A DNA stretch of 64,000 nucleotides, from positions 577,892 to 641,891 of the forward strand of contig NZ_NHRJ02000002.1 in assembly GCF_002220865.2 (NCBI RefSeq), read 5' to 3'. Under the pieces are notes generated by a model. That model searched no databases. It saw only the letters and a program-made list of their open reading frames with translations, and was not told the origin of the DNA. A program made the translations under genes and the position numbers. Below, piece after piece: positions 34,012 to 43,817 of this stretch (position 1 is its first letter; each line of letters begins with the position of its first letter). This DNA is from Paenibacillus xerothermodurans (GTDB lineage: Bacteria > Bacillota > Bacilli > Paenibacillales > NBRC-103111).

Positions 34012-35370
34012 TTATGACCGAGGGTCGTTCACATCATGCTCTTCGATAAACTTGATGTCAAAGTCTCCGGCAATGAACTTCTCATGCTCCATCAGCTTGA
34101 GATGAAACGGAATGGTCGAATGAATGCCGTCGATCGTGAATTCCGACAGAGCGCGCTTCATACGTTGAATGGCTTCCTCACGATCTTTGCCCCACACGAT
34201 CAATTTGGCGATCATAGAGTCGTAGTGCGGTGAAATGGTATAACCGGGATATGCGGCACTATCGACCCGCACACCAAATCCGCCCGGTGGGAGATAGAAT
34301 TGAATCTGACCGGCTGACGGCATGAAGTTGCGCGTGGAATCCTCCGCATTGATCCGGCATTCTATCGCCCAGCCTTCGATCCGCACATCCTCCTGACTGA
34401 ACGACAGCGGCTCGCCCTCCGCGATCCGGATCATCTCCTTGATGATGTCCACCTGTGTCACCAGCTCCGTTACCGGATGCTCCACCTGAATCCGTGTATT
34501 CATTTCCATGAAATAAAATTGCCCGTCCGGACCCAGCAAAAATTCCAATGTGCCTGCCCCGGAGTAGTTCACGGCTTTCGCCGCGCGAACAGCAGCCTCA
34601 CCCATGCGCTGACGTATGTCCGGGGTCAAGATCGGACAAGGCGCCTCTTCGACCAGCTTCTGGCGCCGGCGCTGCACTGAGCAGTCACGTTCACCCAGAT
34701 GCACGGCGTTACCGTGCTTGTCCGCCAAAATTTGAATTTCAACGTGCTTCATACCTGTCAAATATTTCTCCAGATAGACGCCAGCATTGCCGAACGCCTT
34801 CTGTGCCTCCTGCTGGGCCGTCGTGATCTGCTGAACCAGCATTTCCTCGTTATCCGCGATACGGATGCCTTTGCCACCACCGCCGGCAGTCGCCTTAATG
34901 ATCACCGGATAACCGATCTCTCTGCCGATACGTACAGCTTCATCCAAGTCCTCCACCAGACCGTCGGAGCCTGGAATTACAGGAACGTCGGCCTCCTTCA
35001 TCGTCTGCTTGGCGACAGACTTGTCCCCCATGCGGCTTATAGCATCCGGCGAAGGGCCGATGAATGTAATGTTGCAGCTTTCGCAAATTTCCGCAAAATC
35101 CGCATTCTCCGCGAGGAAACCATAGCCCGGATGAATCGCATCCGTTTCCGTCAACGTGGCTACACTCATAATATTGGTAAAATTGAGATAACTGTCCTTG
35201 GATAAGGTCGGTCCGATGCAGTATGCCTCGTCAGCCAGACGGACATGAAGCGCATCCCGATCCGCCTCCGAATATACAGCTACGGTAGAGATACCTAATT
35301 CACGGCATGCGCGAATAATGCGAACGGCTATCTCTCCGCGGTTTGCAATCAATACTTTTTGGAACTTCAC
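34012..35370 (-). CDS. accC: Acetyl-CoA carboxylase biotin carboxylase subunit
   Basis: ATP-grasp enzyme carboxylating the biotin on AccB, first step of fatty-acid synthesis. Motifs: [23 protein letters not shown] loop [17 protein letters not shown] (about residues 160-176), [19 protein letters not shown], and [20 protein letters not shown]. Length 452 aa is usual. The start is GTG about nine bases after AGGAGG. It follows accB by about 135 bases. Confidence 0.97.
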   Translation of the reverse strand: MKFQKVLIANRGEIAVRIIRACRELGISTVAVYSEADRDALHVRLADEAYCIGPTLSKDSYLNFTNIMSVATLTETDAIHPGYGFLAENADFAEICESCNITFIGPSPDAISRMGDKSVAKQTMKEADVPVIPGSDGLVEDLDEAVRIGREIGYPVIIKATAGGGGKGIRIADNEEMLVQQITTAQQEAQKAFGNAGVYLEKYLTGMKHVEIQILADKHGNAVHLGERDCSVQRRRQKLVEEAPCPILTPDIRQRMGEAAVRAAKAVNYSGAGTLEFLLGPDGQFYFMEMNTRIQVEHPVTELVTQVDIIKEMIRIAEGEPLSFSQEDVRIEGWAIECRINAEDSTRNFMPSAGQIQFYLPPGGFGVRVDSAAYPGYTISPHYDSMIAKLIVWGKDREEAIQRMKRALSEFTIDGIHSTIPFHLKLMEHEKFIAGDFDIKFIEEHDVNDPRS

Positions 35371-35505
35371 TTCTGTGTCCTCCTAAAAGTTTCGCCGGCC
35401 CTAACCCGCTTCTGATAGCATAAGCTGAATTGTCACAGAGCGCAGGCGGCATATGTAAGTACGACGTATAAGGTTCCGCTTCGGAACGAGAAATCGACGG
35501 CAAAG

Positions 35506-36018
35506 CTACTCCGGCTTCACCAAAAACAACGGCTGTCCATACTCTACCAACTGCCCGTTTTCTACCAGAACTTCCACGATTTCGCCTTTGATTTCCGCTT
35601 CGATTTCGTTCATGAGCTTCATCGCTTCAATGATACATACGATTGATTTTTCCTTAACCTGGCTGCCTTTGAAAACAAACGCCGGCGCCCCCGGGGACGG
35701 AGATTCATAGAAAGTTCCTACCATAGGTGAAACAATTTTATGTAAATTGGCGTCCGCCGCGACCGGCTTTTCCACAGCAGCAGGTGCAGCGGCGGGCTCA
35801 GGTATGTATGGTTGTGCGCCGGGTTGCGGAGCGGACGGATTGGTTGGCGGCGCAAACGTCTGCTGTACCGGCGCAGAATTCACGACCACGGTGTCGGTTT
35901 TATCAGGTTTACGAATCGACAGTCGCGCGCCTTCACTCTCGATTTCTAATTCTTGTAAAGAAGTTTGATCGACTAGCTTGATCAATTCTTTAATTTCACT
36001 TAGTTTAAACAACGACAT
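35506..36018 (-). CDS. accB: Biotin carboxyl carrier protein
   Basis: 170 aa. N-terminal domain [20 protein letters not shown], a Pro/Ala-rich linker (about residues 48-85), and the biotinyl domain with the modified Lys in [12 protein letters not shown] (about residue 136) and [15 protein letters not shown]. It is directly upstream of accC. The GGAGTGA sequence provides the ribosome site. Confidence 0.96.
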   Translation of the reverse strand: MSLFKLSEIKELIKLVDQTSLQELEIESEGARLSIRKPDKTDTVVVNSAPVQQTFAPPTNPSAPQPGAQPYIPEPAAAPAAVEKPVAADANLHKIVSPMVGTFYESPSPGAPAFVFKGSQVKEKSIVCIIEAMKLMNEIEAEIKGEIVEVLVENGQLVEYGQPLFLVKPE

Positions 36019-36133
36019 TCACTCCTTCAACGATGGTGAAACAATGTTGTTATTATAACACATAGAAAAGAAATGGAAAGAGCCCAGGAATCTGGACTCT
36101 ATTTATATGTGACGCTCTATTCGGTTGATTTAT

Positions 36134-36982
36134 TCAAGGCACATATTGAACAATGATTTTGTCCGGGCCTACTCCCATTTCTTTCATGACCTGTTCCACA
36201 ATGTTGACCGCTTGACTTTTATCCAGCTTGTTGCTTTGAACCGTCACTCTCCATTTGCTGGCTTCTTCGGTAATAACGGCCTGCGGAAACTGCTGCGTCA
36301 ATGTTTCCTCAAGACTGGTGATTTTGGCTTCATTATCCTGTATTTTTCTCAGCTCCGCTTGAGCGTTGGCCGCTGCTTCCGCAGTTTGCTTAGGATCAGA
36401 AATGATAGTCAACCACTTCTCGGATTGTTTGGCCAGCTCTTCATTGCGCGTTAAGCCGAGGTTGGTGAAGTATTCGCTTCCGCCCTTCGCCTGCTGTTGA
36501 GACGCTAGCTGCTCAAGCACTTTTGCATCAGCAGCGCTCATCTCGTCAGCTGAGTTGGAAACGCCCGTCCCAGCCGCATCGGACTTCGCACTGGATGCGG
36601 TGTCCGGCTTCGGCGTATTTTCCTGTTCGGAGCCGCTTGCAGCCTGTGGTGTCGTCTGCTGCCCGCTGCCCTCGGGTGTGACAGAAGCGTTGGTCTTCTC
36701 ATCGGTCTTGGCGTCTGCTGCAGTGTCGGTCTTAGCGCCGGCTGCCGCATCGGCGTTGGATTGGGCGGGAGCTTCGGTGCTGGCGCCAGCGGGAGCCGGT
36801 GCACCGGTCAAATCGCCGGTATCTACGATGATCTCGTTGGCGCTGCCAGCAGCGGTATCGGTGATGCCGGTGGAAGTGAACTGAAGGCTGTCAACATCCT
36901 CTGTGAACAAATAGTAGGCTGACAGAACTACCATTAAACTGAGCATGGAAACCAGCCATATTGTTTGTCTTTTCGAATTCAT
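36134..36982 (-). CDS. spoIIIAH: Stage III sporulation protein AH
   Basis: Mother-cell membrane protein whose extracellular domain meets SpoIIQ across the intermembrane space to form the feeding-tube channel. One N-terminal helix WLVSMLSLMVVLSAYYLFTE, then a long Ala/Thr/Asp/Lys-rich linker (about residues 40-150) and a C-terminal YscJ-like ring-building domain (from about 185, EEASKWRVTVQSNKLDKSQA and QVMKEMGVGPDKIIVQYVP). 282 aa, longer than the roughly 218 aa of B. subtilis because of the linker. AAGGAGG precedes the ATG. Confidence 0.93.
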   Translation of the reverse strand: MNSKRQTIWLVSMLSLMVVLSAYYLFTEDVDSLQFTSTGITDTAAGSANEIIVDTGDLTGAPAPAGASTEAPAQSNADAAAGAKTDTAADAKTDEKTNASVTPEGSGQQTTPQAASGSEQENTPKPDTASSAKSDAAGTGVSNSADEMSAADAKVLEQLASQQQAKGGSEYFTNLGLTRNEELAKQSEKWLTIISDPKQTAEAAANAQAELRKIQDNEAKITSLEETLTQQFPQAVITEEASKWRVTVQSNKLDKSQAVNIVEQVMKEMGVGPDKIIVQYVP

Positions 36983-37024
36983 GCGTGTTTCCTCCTTAAA
37001 ATGTGGATTGGTGGTAATCGAAAG

Positions 37025-37657
37025 CTATTGTTTTCTCGGCAGAATCGAAATCTTGCTCGCCGGTACATCCAGTCCGCGCGCGACCGCTTCGGTGATCATT
37101 TTCTTCACTGTTAAATTTTCGGCCCCTTTGGCAACAACGAGCACCCCTCGGATTTTTGGCTTGATCGTGTTGACAATCAGCGGCTGTTTGCCTTCAGATA
37201 CTTCGTACAGCACCACTTCACCGCTGCGCTCGACATCTGTTATGTGACGGGTCGCTCCCTGTGGATCTTTTTCGTTGGTGATCTGCTGTCTGTCCTTGGT
37301 GTTGCGCTCTACGGTAACCTGCTCGGTCGAATCTATCGTCACCAGGACCTCCACTTCACCCACGCCGACAATTTTGCTTAAAATGTCCTTTAGCTGCGCT
37401 TGGTATGCTTCCTCATAGTCTCGAAAGAGACTTTTCTCCTTGCTGCCCGTGATGCCGAAAGCCGGCTGAGCTTCAGGCGGGGAAGCCCTGCCCTCACCAA
37501 TGGGGTCAACGTCTTTTACCGTAATAAAAGAGTTAAGGATCATAAACGCAGCGCCCGTCAAACCCAGCAGCATAAGCCAGCGAAACGTCGAAATGCGCTT
37601 TGCTCCGCCCGGCCCGCCGCCAAGCCATTTCTCCAACCACTTCATCATACCGCCCAT
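37025..37657 (-). CDS. spoIIIAG: Stage III sporulation protein AG
   Basis: Ring-forming component of the SpoIIIA-SpoIIQ channel. 210 aa from the ATG at 37657 (MGGMMKWLEKWLGGGPGGAK), seven bases after GGGGGAGG. One membrane helix FRWLMLLGLTGAAFMILNSF (about residues 23-42), then a ring-building domain with GVGEVEVLVTIDSTEQVTVE and the typical IRGVLVVAKGAENLTVKKMI. The frame upstream overlaps spoIIIAF and lacks a ribosome site. Confidence 0.93.
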   Translation of the reverse strand: MGGMMKWLEKWLGGGPGGAKRISTFRWLMLLGLTGAAFMILNSFITVKDVDPIGEGRASPPEAQPAFGITGSKEKSLFRDYEEAYQAQLKDILSKIVGVGEVEVLVTIDSTEQVTVERNTKDRQQITNEKDPQGATRHITDVERSGEVVLYEVSEGKQPLIVNTIKPKIRGVLVVAKGAENLTVKKMITEAVARGLDVPASKISILPRKQ

Positions 37658-37688
37658 CAGTCCACCTCCCCCGGCCCTCGTCATGTGT

Positions 37689-38474
37689 TTACCGTTCGCC
37701 GGCTGTGACAACCACACTCAGGCTGTCCAGCGGCACCTGCCACTGCTTATTCAGAAGCATTTTTATGTTCGTTTGCTGCTGTGCGATGGATTCGGCGGCA
37801 GCTTCCTGTGCTGCGTCCGACGGCACCCCGGAGCCTGCTTCCCCGGCGTCCCCCGAGCCTGCCGCCGCCGGCTCCGGTAGAGGGTCGATACGGATGCGTA
37901 TCGGCTTGACCTGCTCGACCACAACCGGCTCAACGGCGGACGGCTGGGGAGCGGCCTTATCGGCCTCCTCCGGCTGGGCCTTTACGGCCGCTTCAACCTG
38001 CACATGCCTGATTTGCACCTCACCGGATTCATCCCGGCCTGTTTGCACCTCGACAGACAGCACGTCCGCGGCTGTAGACTGCTCAATATCCCGCTTCATC
38101 AAATCGCTGATCTGCCGCTGCATCAGACGCTCGGACTGCTGCGCGTGCTGATCTTTCAATCGTTTGGCCTGTTCCTGTATACCGGCCAACGTGTTCAGAC
38201 CGGGTTGCGCCCCTTGTGCTGTGGCCATAGCAGAAATTGCGGTGGAGCTGGAATTGCGCTCAAACAGCGTTTCCACGTTCGTCATCAGCTGGTCGACCGA
38301 GGCTTGTTTTTCGAACAGCGACAACAGCGGCTGCAGCAGACAAAGCAGAATAAACAGGCTCATGACGGTTTTCACATACCGCTGCATCGTTTGATTCGGG
38401 AGAAGAATATCCACGAACGTGGCGAGCAGAATGACCAATATGATCGATTTGAGCCAACCGGCCAACCAATCCAT
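37689..38474 (-). CDS. spoIIIAF: Stage III sporulation protein AF
   Basis: 261-aa protein with two N-terminal membrane helices (SIILVILLATFVDILLP about residues 10-26, VKTVMSLFILLCLLQPLLSL about 34-54) and an extracytoplasmic ring-building domain at the C-terminus. Between them is a Pro/Glu/Ala-rich linker (about 170-230). B. subtilis SpoIIIAF is about 206 aa, so the linker is enlarged here. Order AE-AF-AG is intact. Confidence 0.92.
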   Translation of the reverse strand: MDWLAGWLKSIILVILLATFVDILLPNQTMQRYVKTVMSLFILLCLLQPLLSLFEKQASVDQLMTNVETLFERNSSSTAISAMATAQGAQPGLNTLAGIQEQAKRLKDQHAQQSERLMQRQISDLMKRDIEQSTAADVLSVEVQTGRDESGEVQIRHVQVEAAVKAQPEEADKAAPQPSAVEPVVVEQVKPIRIRIDPLPEPAAAGSGDAGEAGSGVPSDAAQEAAAESIAQQQTNIKMLLNKQWQVPLDSLSVVVTAGER

Positions 38475-38508
38475 TGCTGTCCGCCCCCTTTGGATCAGCG
38501 TTGGAGTA

Positions 38509-39807
38509 TCAACGCATCATGACCGACAAATTTCCGGCAGTAATCAAGATCGTGAGAGCAAGAAAAAACATCAATCCGACTGCGGCAAGTGCGGCAAAAA
38601 CATAGATCAAGCTTTTTCCTATAGTTTCCAAACATGTGATGATCGGGTTGTTCCCGAGCGGCTGCATCACCGCAGCGGATAAATTGTATATCAAGGCTAA
38701 CGCCATTATTTTCAAAGCAGGGAATGCGCATAACACAATAATGATGACGACTCCGGCAAGTCCAACCGCGTTTTTTACCAGCAGCGATGCTCCGATCACG
38801 GTTTCCGATGCCTCGGAGAACATTCGTCCTACCACCGGCACAAAGTTGCCCGCAAGATACTTCGCCGTCCGGATGGTAACTCCATCCACTACCGCACTGC
38901 CCGCCCCTCTGATCGAAATTACCGCTAGAAATACTGTCACGAACACGCCCAAGCAACCGATGCTGACCGTCCGCAGCAGATTGGCGAGCTGGGACACCTT
39001 GTATTTGTCCGACAGCGAACTCACGATATGCAGTACGGCTGAGAAAAACAGCAGAGGAAACACCACCAGGTAGATTGCCGTGCCGACGGCATGGATCATA
39101 AACACAATGAGCGGGTGAAGCACCGATACGGAGACAACGTTGCCCATCGACGCCAGCAGGGTAAGCAGCAGCGGAATCACCGCCAGCATAAAATGGATCA
39201 TGTCGGATATCGCTGAGTTAGCGTAGCCTATTGCAACACTGAAGCTGTTGATGGCCATAATCATCAGAACCATAAAGGCGATAGCATAAGCGACTTTGCT
39301 CACCGTATTTTTTTCGAACGAGCTTTGCAGCGTTTCCAGCACCATGCTGAACATCGTCAGGATAACGATAGAAGCAAGCAGCTTGCCGTTGTACAGCAGT
39401 TCGTGAAAGAAATACCGCAATATGCCGGAAAAAATCGCGCTCATATCGAATTCTTTGGTGCCCGTGAGCAGCTCCACAAAGGTCGGGGTTTTGCTATCGG
39501 GAAAATATCCTCCATATTTGTTCATCAGTTGATTCCAATACTGCTCCACCTGGTCCGTCTGCAGACGTTCGGCCTGCTCCTGAATGATTTGCTCCACCGG
39601 ACCGCTGGCAGCTGCGGCAAATGCCTGATGATCCGCATCAGCGCTAAACACGGGCAAACCGAAGGTCACAGAGTACACGGCTATTAACAGCAGCATCGTT
39701 AGCTTCAAGTAACGCGGTCTGGCTTGTGCATTCAGCGCAGTGTGCGGCTTCTTCGGGCGGGCCCGGCAATATCGGCTGATCGGCTTGCACAGCTTAAGCG
39801 GCGTCAT
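38509..39807 (-). CDS. spoIIIAE: Stage III sporulation protein AE
   Basis: Polytopic membrane protein (432 aa) of the SpoIIIA complex, resembling permease-like export components. It has a signal-like hydrophobic start (LKLTMLLLIAVYSVTFGLPV), an extracytoplasmic stretch to about residue 100, then seven or so membrane helices including LLASMGNVVSVSVLHPLIVF and GVVIIIVLCAFPALKIMALA. The ATG at 39807 has AGGAG about seven bases upstream. Confidence 0.92.
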   Translation of the reverse strand: MTPLKLCKPISRYCRARPKKPHTALNAQARPRYLKLTMLLLIAVYSVTFGLPVFSADADHQAFAAAASGPVEQIIQEQAERLQTDQVEQYWNQLMNKYGGYFPDSKTPTFVELLTGTKEFDMSAIFSGILRYFFHELLYNGKLLASIVILTMFSMVLETLQSSFEKNTVSKVAYAIAFMVLMIMAINSFSVAIGYANSAISDMIHFMLAVIPLLLTLLASMGNVVSVSVLHPLIVFMIHAVGTAIYLVVFPLLFFSAVLHIVSSLSDKYKVSQLANLLRTVSIGCLGVFVTVFLAVISIRGAGSAVVDGVTIRTAKYLAGNFVPVVGRMFSEASETVIGASLLVKNAVGLAGVVIIIVLCAFPALKIMALALIYNLSAAVMQPLGNNPIITCLETIGKSLIYVFAALAAVGLMFFLALTILITAGNLSVMMR

Positions 39808-39846
39808 AGCGTCATCTCCTGGCATCCTCTTTTTACATATAGAATG

Positions 39847-40236
39847 TTAAGCCGGCAGAAGCTTCATAACGGTTTCAATGATCACGGACACAATCGGAAT
39901 AGCCATAACCATGATCAAAACTTTGCCTGCCAGCTCGATCTTTGCAGCGACTGACTCCTGGCCGGCATCCCGCACAATCTGGGCTCCAAATTCGGCGATA
40001 TAGGCGATACCGATAATTTTGAGAATCGTTTTTAAAAAAATCATGTTGATGTTGGCTTTGATGGCCAAATCCTCCAGCACCTGAATCACGGAGGAGATTT
40101 TACCCAGCAAAAACAAAAATATAGTAATTCCTGTAAAAGTGATGAGCAGGAAGGCGAACATCGGCTTTTGTTCTTTGATGATCAGGACCAGCACGGTGGT
40201 TAGTAGACCCAGACCTACGATTTGTATGATCTCCAA
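39847..40236 (-). CDS. spoIIIAD: Stage III sporulation protein AD
   Basis: 129-aa membrane protein with three or four helices (IIQIVGLGLLTTVLVLIIKE, FAFLLITFTGITIFLFLLGK). The conserved stretch IIGIAYIAEFGAQIVRDAGQ is characteristic. It follows spoIIIAC by ten bases and precedes spoIIIAE. Confidence 0.94.
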   Translation of the reverse strand: MEIIQIVGLGLLTTVLVLIIKEQKPMFAFLLITFTGITIFLFLLGKISSVIQVLEDLAIKANINMIFLKTILKIIGIAYIAEFGAQIVRDAGQESVAAKIELAGKVLIMVMAIPIVSVIIETVMKLLPA

Positions 40237-40246
40237 GACAGTTCAC

Positions 40247-40450
40247 CTACTGGAATAAGAAAATGGTTTTGATTTCTTTGAACAAACTGTCAAGCAGGCT
40301 GACAACCATAAACAGAACCACAACAAATCCGATGACGGTCACCCAGTGTGCCATGTCCTCTTTGCCCATCTGCTTCAGTACGGTATGTATCATCGCGATA
40401 ATAATACCGATCCCAGCGATCTGAAATATCGCGTTCACATCTACGTTCAT
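40247..40450 (-). CDS. spoIIIAC: Stage III sporulation protein AC
   Basis: 67-aa protein, two membrane helices (FQIAGIGIIIAMIHTVLKQM and WVTVIGFVVVLFMVVSLLDS) with KQMGKEDMAH between, the family hallmark. The ATG at 40450 lies seven bases after GAGGTG; the frame upstream is open to 40495 without a ribosome site. Length equals the family norm. Confidence 0.94.
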   Translation of the reverse strand: MNVDVNAIFQIAGIGIIIAMIHTVLKQMGKEDMAHWVTVIGFVVVLFMVVSLLDSLFKEIKTIFLFQ

Positions 40451-40564
40451 GCGTGGCACCTCACCCCCGGCATCGCAGCCCTTTGCCCATTTCACAGCTT
40501 CCCAAACAAGTTCATCCCAGACGGCTTCGTCTACCTAATCGCAGATGTTCAAAGCCCGGCTTGT

Positions 40565-41083
40565 TCAATACATCAATATCACGACGAGCGCTCCGATGAG
40601 CAGCCCCAAGCTCCGCCACATGCCCTCATACTGCTTGCGCTCCTCTTGCGCCCGTTCGATCTCTCCCTGCAGCTGTTGGACCGCCAGTCGAATGTGCTTC
40701 ACTTGGTCGGCGCTGTCCGACAGCCCCAGCGTGAAGCCGAGCTGGCTTAGCATATCCTGCTCAACGCTGCGCATTGCGGTGTGCTTCCAATGCACAGCAA
40801 TCGCCTGCCGCCAGATGAACTGCACAGACCTCCCGCCGGCTCGCCCCAGCTCCTCCGCAGCGAAGCGGAACAACTGCTGCACCGGTGGCGCACAACTTGT
40901 GCTGACATGCATCAGCGCCTCAGGCAGAGGGGTTGCGCCGTACACGATTTCCGTCTCCAGCCTCTGGAGCCCCCGGATCACGTCCGCCATTTGTTTAGGA
41001 CGACGGGAATATTGCTGCGCTTTATAGAAGCCGAACAAGGTGCCGGATAGTAATATTAGCATTGCGCCCAACAGCTTCATCAT
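40565..41083 (-). CDS. spoIIIAB: Stage III sporulation protein AB
   Basis: 172-aa protein with an N-terminal helix (LLGAMLILLSGTLFGFYKAQ), a helical middle with RRPKQMADVIRGLQRLETEI and YGATPLPEALMHVS, and a C-terminal helix (SLGLLIGALVVILMY). This fold resembles type II secretion F-domain proteins. Its ATG overlaps the spoIIIAA stop by four bases (ATGA). Confidence 0.93.
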   Translation of the reverse strand: MMKLLGAMLILLSGTLFGFYKAQQYSRRPKQMADVIRGLQRLETEIVYGATPLPEALMHVSTSCAPPVQQLFRFAAEELGRAGGRSVQFIWRQAIAVHWKHTAMRSVEQDMLSQLGFTLGLSDSADQVKHIRLAVQQLQGEIERAQEERKQYEGMWRSLGLLIGALVVILMY

Positions 41084-42234
41084 CGTGTGCCTCTAATCAC
41101 CGCTGCCGGGTATACTCGGTTCGGTCCGCCACTGCCGCTCGAATCGGGCTTTGGTGCGGCGGTTAATCCGGATGCCTCTGAGCAGCTCCGGCCGGCATCG
41201 GCATGATTACCTTCTCCCGCAGCAAGCGTAACCCGGCGCCCTTGAGCATCGTACACCCCCTCCAACGAGCCGGACCCTGCGCGGTCGTTCAGCACCACTA
41301 CGCGTCCGAACACACCCTCGGCCAGAAGCTCCCTCAGCACGGGCCGCCGTCTGACATCCTCTTGATGCAGGCCATGGGCCGTAGCAATGACGCGTATGCC
41401 CGCGTGGATCGCTTCATGGATGGCAGCGGCATCCTCCGGGCGGCCGATTTCATCGACCATCAGGACATCCGGCGATAACGAGCGGATCATCATCATCATG
41501 CCTTCCGCCTTAGGACAGCCGTCCAACACATCGGTGCGAGGCCCAAGGTCGAAGCGTGGCACACCTTTCACGCAGGCTGCGATCTCGGAACGCTCATCGA
41601 CGATTCCCACCTTGCAGCCCCGTCCCATCGCCATATGTTTGCCGGCCACGCTTCCGCCATTGCCAATGCTGCTGCCGGTATAATTATCAGATGCCCCGCT
41701 GCTAATGATTCTCGCCAAGTCCCGGAGAAGTGTGGTTTTACCTTGCTGTGGCGGCGACACGATCAGCGTGTGGTGTATACCGGGGCCACTGTGAGCGTCC
41801 AGCAAATAGGGCAGCGCCCGCTCCCCCGTGCCAATTACTTGCTTCGCGATTCGGATATTGAAGCTGCTGATATCCTTTAGATGTTTGACTTTGCCGTTGT
41901 CCAGCACCGTACGTCCGGCAAGGCCGACGCGATGCCCGCCAACCACCGTGATATAACCACGGCGCAGTTCCTCTTCATATGTATATAAAGAGTGTTGGGT
42001 GAGCATCTCCAACAGGACTGCGCAATCCTCGCGTGACGGCACGTAAGCGCGCTCCGGCTCTGCGCACAGTCCCGCGCCTACCGACTGCACGAAGCCATAA
42101 CTCCGGCCGAAACCCACTTCCAAGGGGCGCATTTCGCGAACCCGGATTTCCTGTATGTCTTGTAAAATTTCCGTTGGTAGAGTTAATAGTCTTTGGCGCA
42201 ACGGGACAGAAAAAAGCTGGAGAAGCGTCTGCAT
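41080..42234 (-). CDS. spoIIIAA: Stage III sporulation protein AA (ATPase)
   Basis: Cytoplasmic secretion-type ATPase powering the SpoIIIA complex. The N-terminal domain includes IQEIRVREMRPLEVGFGRSY and EELRRGYITVVGGHRVGLAG; Walker A is SPPQQGKTTLLRDLAR (about residues 159-174); Walker B PDVLMVDEIGRPEDAAAIHE. About 25 extra Gly/Ser-rich residues follow Walker A, and about 50 low-complexity residues (AGRSCSEASGLTAAPKPDSS) lengthen the C-terminus. The ATG at 42234 is about ten bases from GGAGG; one three codons earlier abuts the site. Confidence 0.9.
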   Translation of the reverse strand: MQTLLQLFSVPLRQRLLTLPTEILQDIQEIRVREMRPLEVGFGRSYGFVQSVGAGLCAEPERAYVPSREDCAVLLEMLTQHSLYTYEEELRRGYITVVGGHRVGLAGRTVLDNGKVKHLKDISSFNIRIAKQVIGTGERALPYLLDAHSGPGIHHTLIVSPPQQGKTTLLRDLARIISSGASDNYTGSSIGNGGSVAGKHMAMGRGCKVGIVDERSEIAACVKGVPRFDLGPRTDVLDGCPKAEGMMMMIRSLSPDVLMVDEIGRPEDAAAIHEAIHAGIRVIATAHGLHQEDVRRRPVLRELLAEGVFGRVVVLNDRAGSGSLEGVYDAQGRRVTLAAGEGNHADAGRSCSEASGLTAAPKPDSSGSGGPNRVYPAAVIRGTR

Positions 42235-42270
42235 CCTTTTCATCCCTCCAAGCTGTCCATCTTTGTAACA

Positions 42271-42299
42271 TGTCTATGCTTGGACGACATATTTATGAC
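42271..42299 (-). promoter_or_regulatory. Sigma-E-like promoter of the spoIIIA operon
   Basis: On the minus strand GTCATAAAT, 12 bases, CATAGACA, resembling sigma-E elements (ATA in the -35, CATA at the -10) with suitable spacing. It lies about 37 bases upstream of the spoIIIAA start, as expected for the mother-cell operon. Visual match only. Confidence 0.5.
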
Positions 42300-42302
42300 G
42301 AT

Positions 42303-42569
42303 TTACTTTTTTACAATGCCGATGAAAATGCAGCTTACGCCCGCCAATACCCAAATCATTTTGCTAAAAGAGAGCTTATCCGCCAGCCCCACCAGCCCTA
42401 GTGTGGTCGTGGTAAGTAAAACCAGCGGACCCACCATCGCAAGTCCGGTGTTGACCATCAGTGCCTTATCGATTTGGTTGAAGCGCAGCATCAATAGAGC
42501 CGCAATGATCTCGATACTGCCCGACATTAGCCGCAGCGACGCCATGCTCAGAACGATTTTGTTAATCAC
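42303..42569 (-). CDS. yqhV: YqhV family membrane protein
   Basis: 88-aa membrane protein (DUF2619). Three helices: SMASLRLMSGSIEIIAALLM, NTGLAMVGPLVLLTTTTLGL and MIWVLAGVSCIFIGIVKK. The pattern LRLMSGSIEIIAALLMLRFN matches B. subtilis YqhV, also located beside spoIIIAA. Start is GTG at 42569, eight bases after GGGAGGG. Function unknown; sporulation association is from position. Confidence 0.85.
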   Translation of the reverse strand: MINKIVLSMASLRLMSGSIEIIAALLMLRFNQIDKALMVNTGLAMVGPLVLLTTTTLGLVGLADKLSFSKMIWVLAGVSCIFIGIVKK

Positions 42570-42735
42570 TTTCTCTTCCCTCCCAGAACGGTAATCCAGC
42601 GTTTTTACAGCCATGACAAGCTTCTCTATCAATCTATGCAGGCCCGTCTCATTTTAGGCATGGTGGGCACACCACATATTCGAACTGCATATGATGAACA
42701 GAAATCCAATCAAAAAACAGCGAGGCGATAACAAG

Positions 42736-43593
42736 ATGGAGGTAACGTCACAACTGAAGTGGCATCCGCTGCTTAGCGATCCGTCAAGCACACGCACAGG
42801 CAAACCAAGAATGTTGGGCAAGACTATGGTTATAGACAAGGGCTTGGGCATCCATGCGCTGGAGGATCTGCTGCAGACGGCGGGAGATCATCTCGATATG
42901 TTAAAAATGGGCTTCGGCACATCCCCTCTGTATCAAACGGATCTGCTGAAACGTAAAATCGCTATGGCGAAATCGCATCAAATTGTAGTGTACCCCGGCG
43001 GCACCTTCCTCGAGGTCGCTATACAGCAAGGCCAGGTAGACGCTTTCTTTGATATGATCGGATACTTGGGCTTCAATGGAATTGAAGTATCGGACGGAAC
43101 GATTCAAATCGACCGCAGCCTCCGCAATGAATTGATTGACAGGGCCTGTGAGTCAGGTTATACAGTGATCACGGAATACGGCAAAAAATGCTGGGGATCG
43201 TCGATCGAGATCGAGGCTTTGATAGAAACGGTGATCACCGATTCCGAGATGGGCGCGAGTCTGATTACGATCGAAGGACGGGAGTCCGGTAAGGGTGTGG
43301 GTATCTATGACGAAAATGGGGACTGCAAAGACGACGCGATCGAGCAAGTGCTGCAGCAGGTGCCCAGCAAACATGCGCTGCTCTGGGAGGCTCCGCACAA
43401 AGATCAACAGGTGCATCTCTTGAATATGCTCGGCACAGACATCAATCTGGGCAACATCGCTCCCCACGAGGTGATTTCGCTGGAAGCGCTGCGTCGGGGC
43501 TTGCGGTCGGACACCATGCAATTCGGATTCCAGCACGGGCAGGAGCAGGCTGACGATGAAGCTTCGGATGTTGTCGGGGCTGCAGCAGACTGA
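42736..43593 (+). CDS. comA: Phosphosulfolactate synthase
   Basis: Adds sulfite to phosphoenolpyruvate to make (2R)-phosphosulfolactate. The ComA pattern is visible: DKGLGIHALEDLLQTAGDHL, MLKMGFGTSPLY, VYPGGTFLEVAIQQGQVDAF, FNGIEVSDGTIQI, and EAPHKDQQVHLLNMLGTDIN. 285 aa from the ATG at 42736, seven bases from GAGGCGA. The name is that of the methanogen coenzyme M enzyme, not competence ComA; in spore formers the product is sulfolactate. It runs with comB away from the spoIIIA operon. Confidence 0.92.
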   Translation: MEVTSQLKWHPLLSDPSSTRTGKPRMLGKTMVIDKGLGIHALEDLLQTAGDHLDMLKMGFGTSPLYQTDLLKRKIAMAKSHQIVVYPGGTFLEVAIQQGQVDAFFDMIGYLGFNGIEVSDGTIQIDRSLRNELIDRACESGYTVITEYGKKCWGSSIEIEALIETVITDSEMGASLITIEGRESGKGVGIYDENGDCKDDAIEQVLQQVPSKHALLWEAPHKDQQVHLLNMLGTDINLGNIAPHEVISLEALRRGLRSDTMQFGFQHGQEQADDEASDVVGAAAD

Positions 43594-43817
43594 TTGAGCA
43601 TAGCACGCCCTGCCCCTTTGCCGCAGATCAGCGGGGAGCAATCTACTTGGCTTTGCTGTGAACGGCGCAAACAGCCGGAGCGTGGCCGGTGTTACGAACT
43701 CGACCTTTTTCGCGGGAATTGAACTGAGTGCGGCTGAGGTCAAACTAGCGAAACATGGCTTGGCGGCTTAGTGAGGCATCGATTTTCCTGCGGGAACGTT
43801 TTAGGAGGTAATAACTT

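Noticed and set aside
42691-42735. Upstream ATG for comA
   Set aside because: The ribosome site GAGGCGA fits the ATG at 42736; the 15 extra residues are not expected in the family.
43153-43743. 196-aa minus-strand frame opposite comA
   Set aside because: It is a shadow of comA coding sequence, with no homology pattern or ribosome site.
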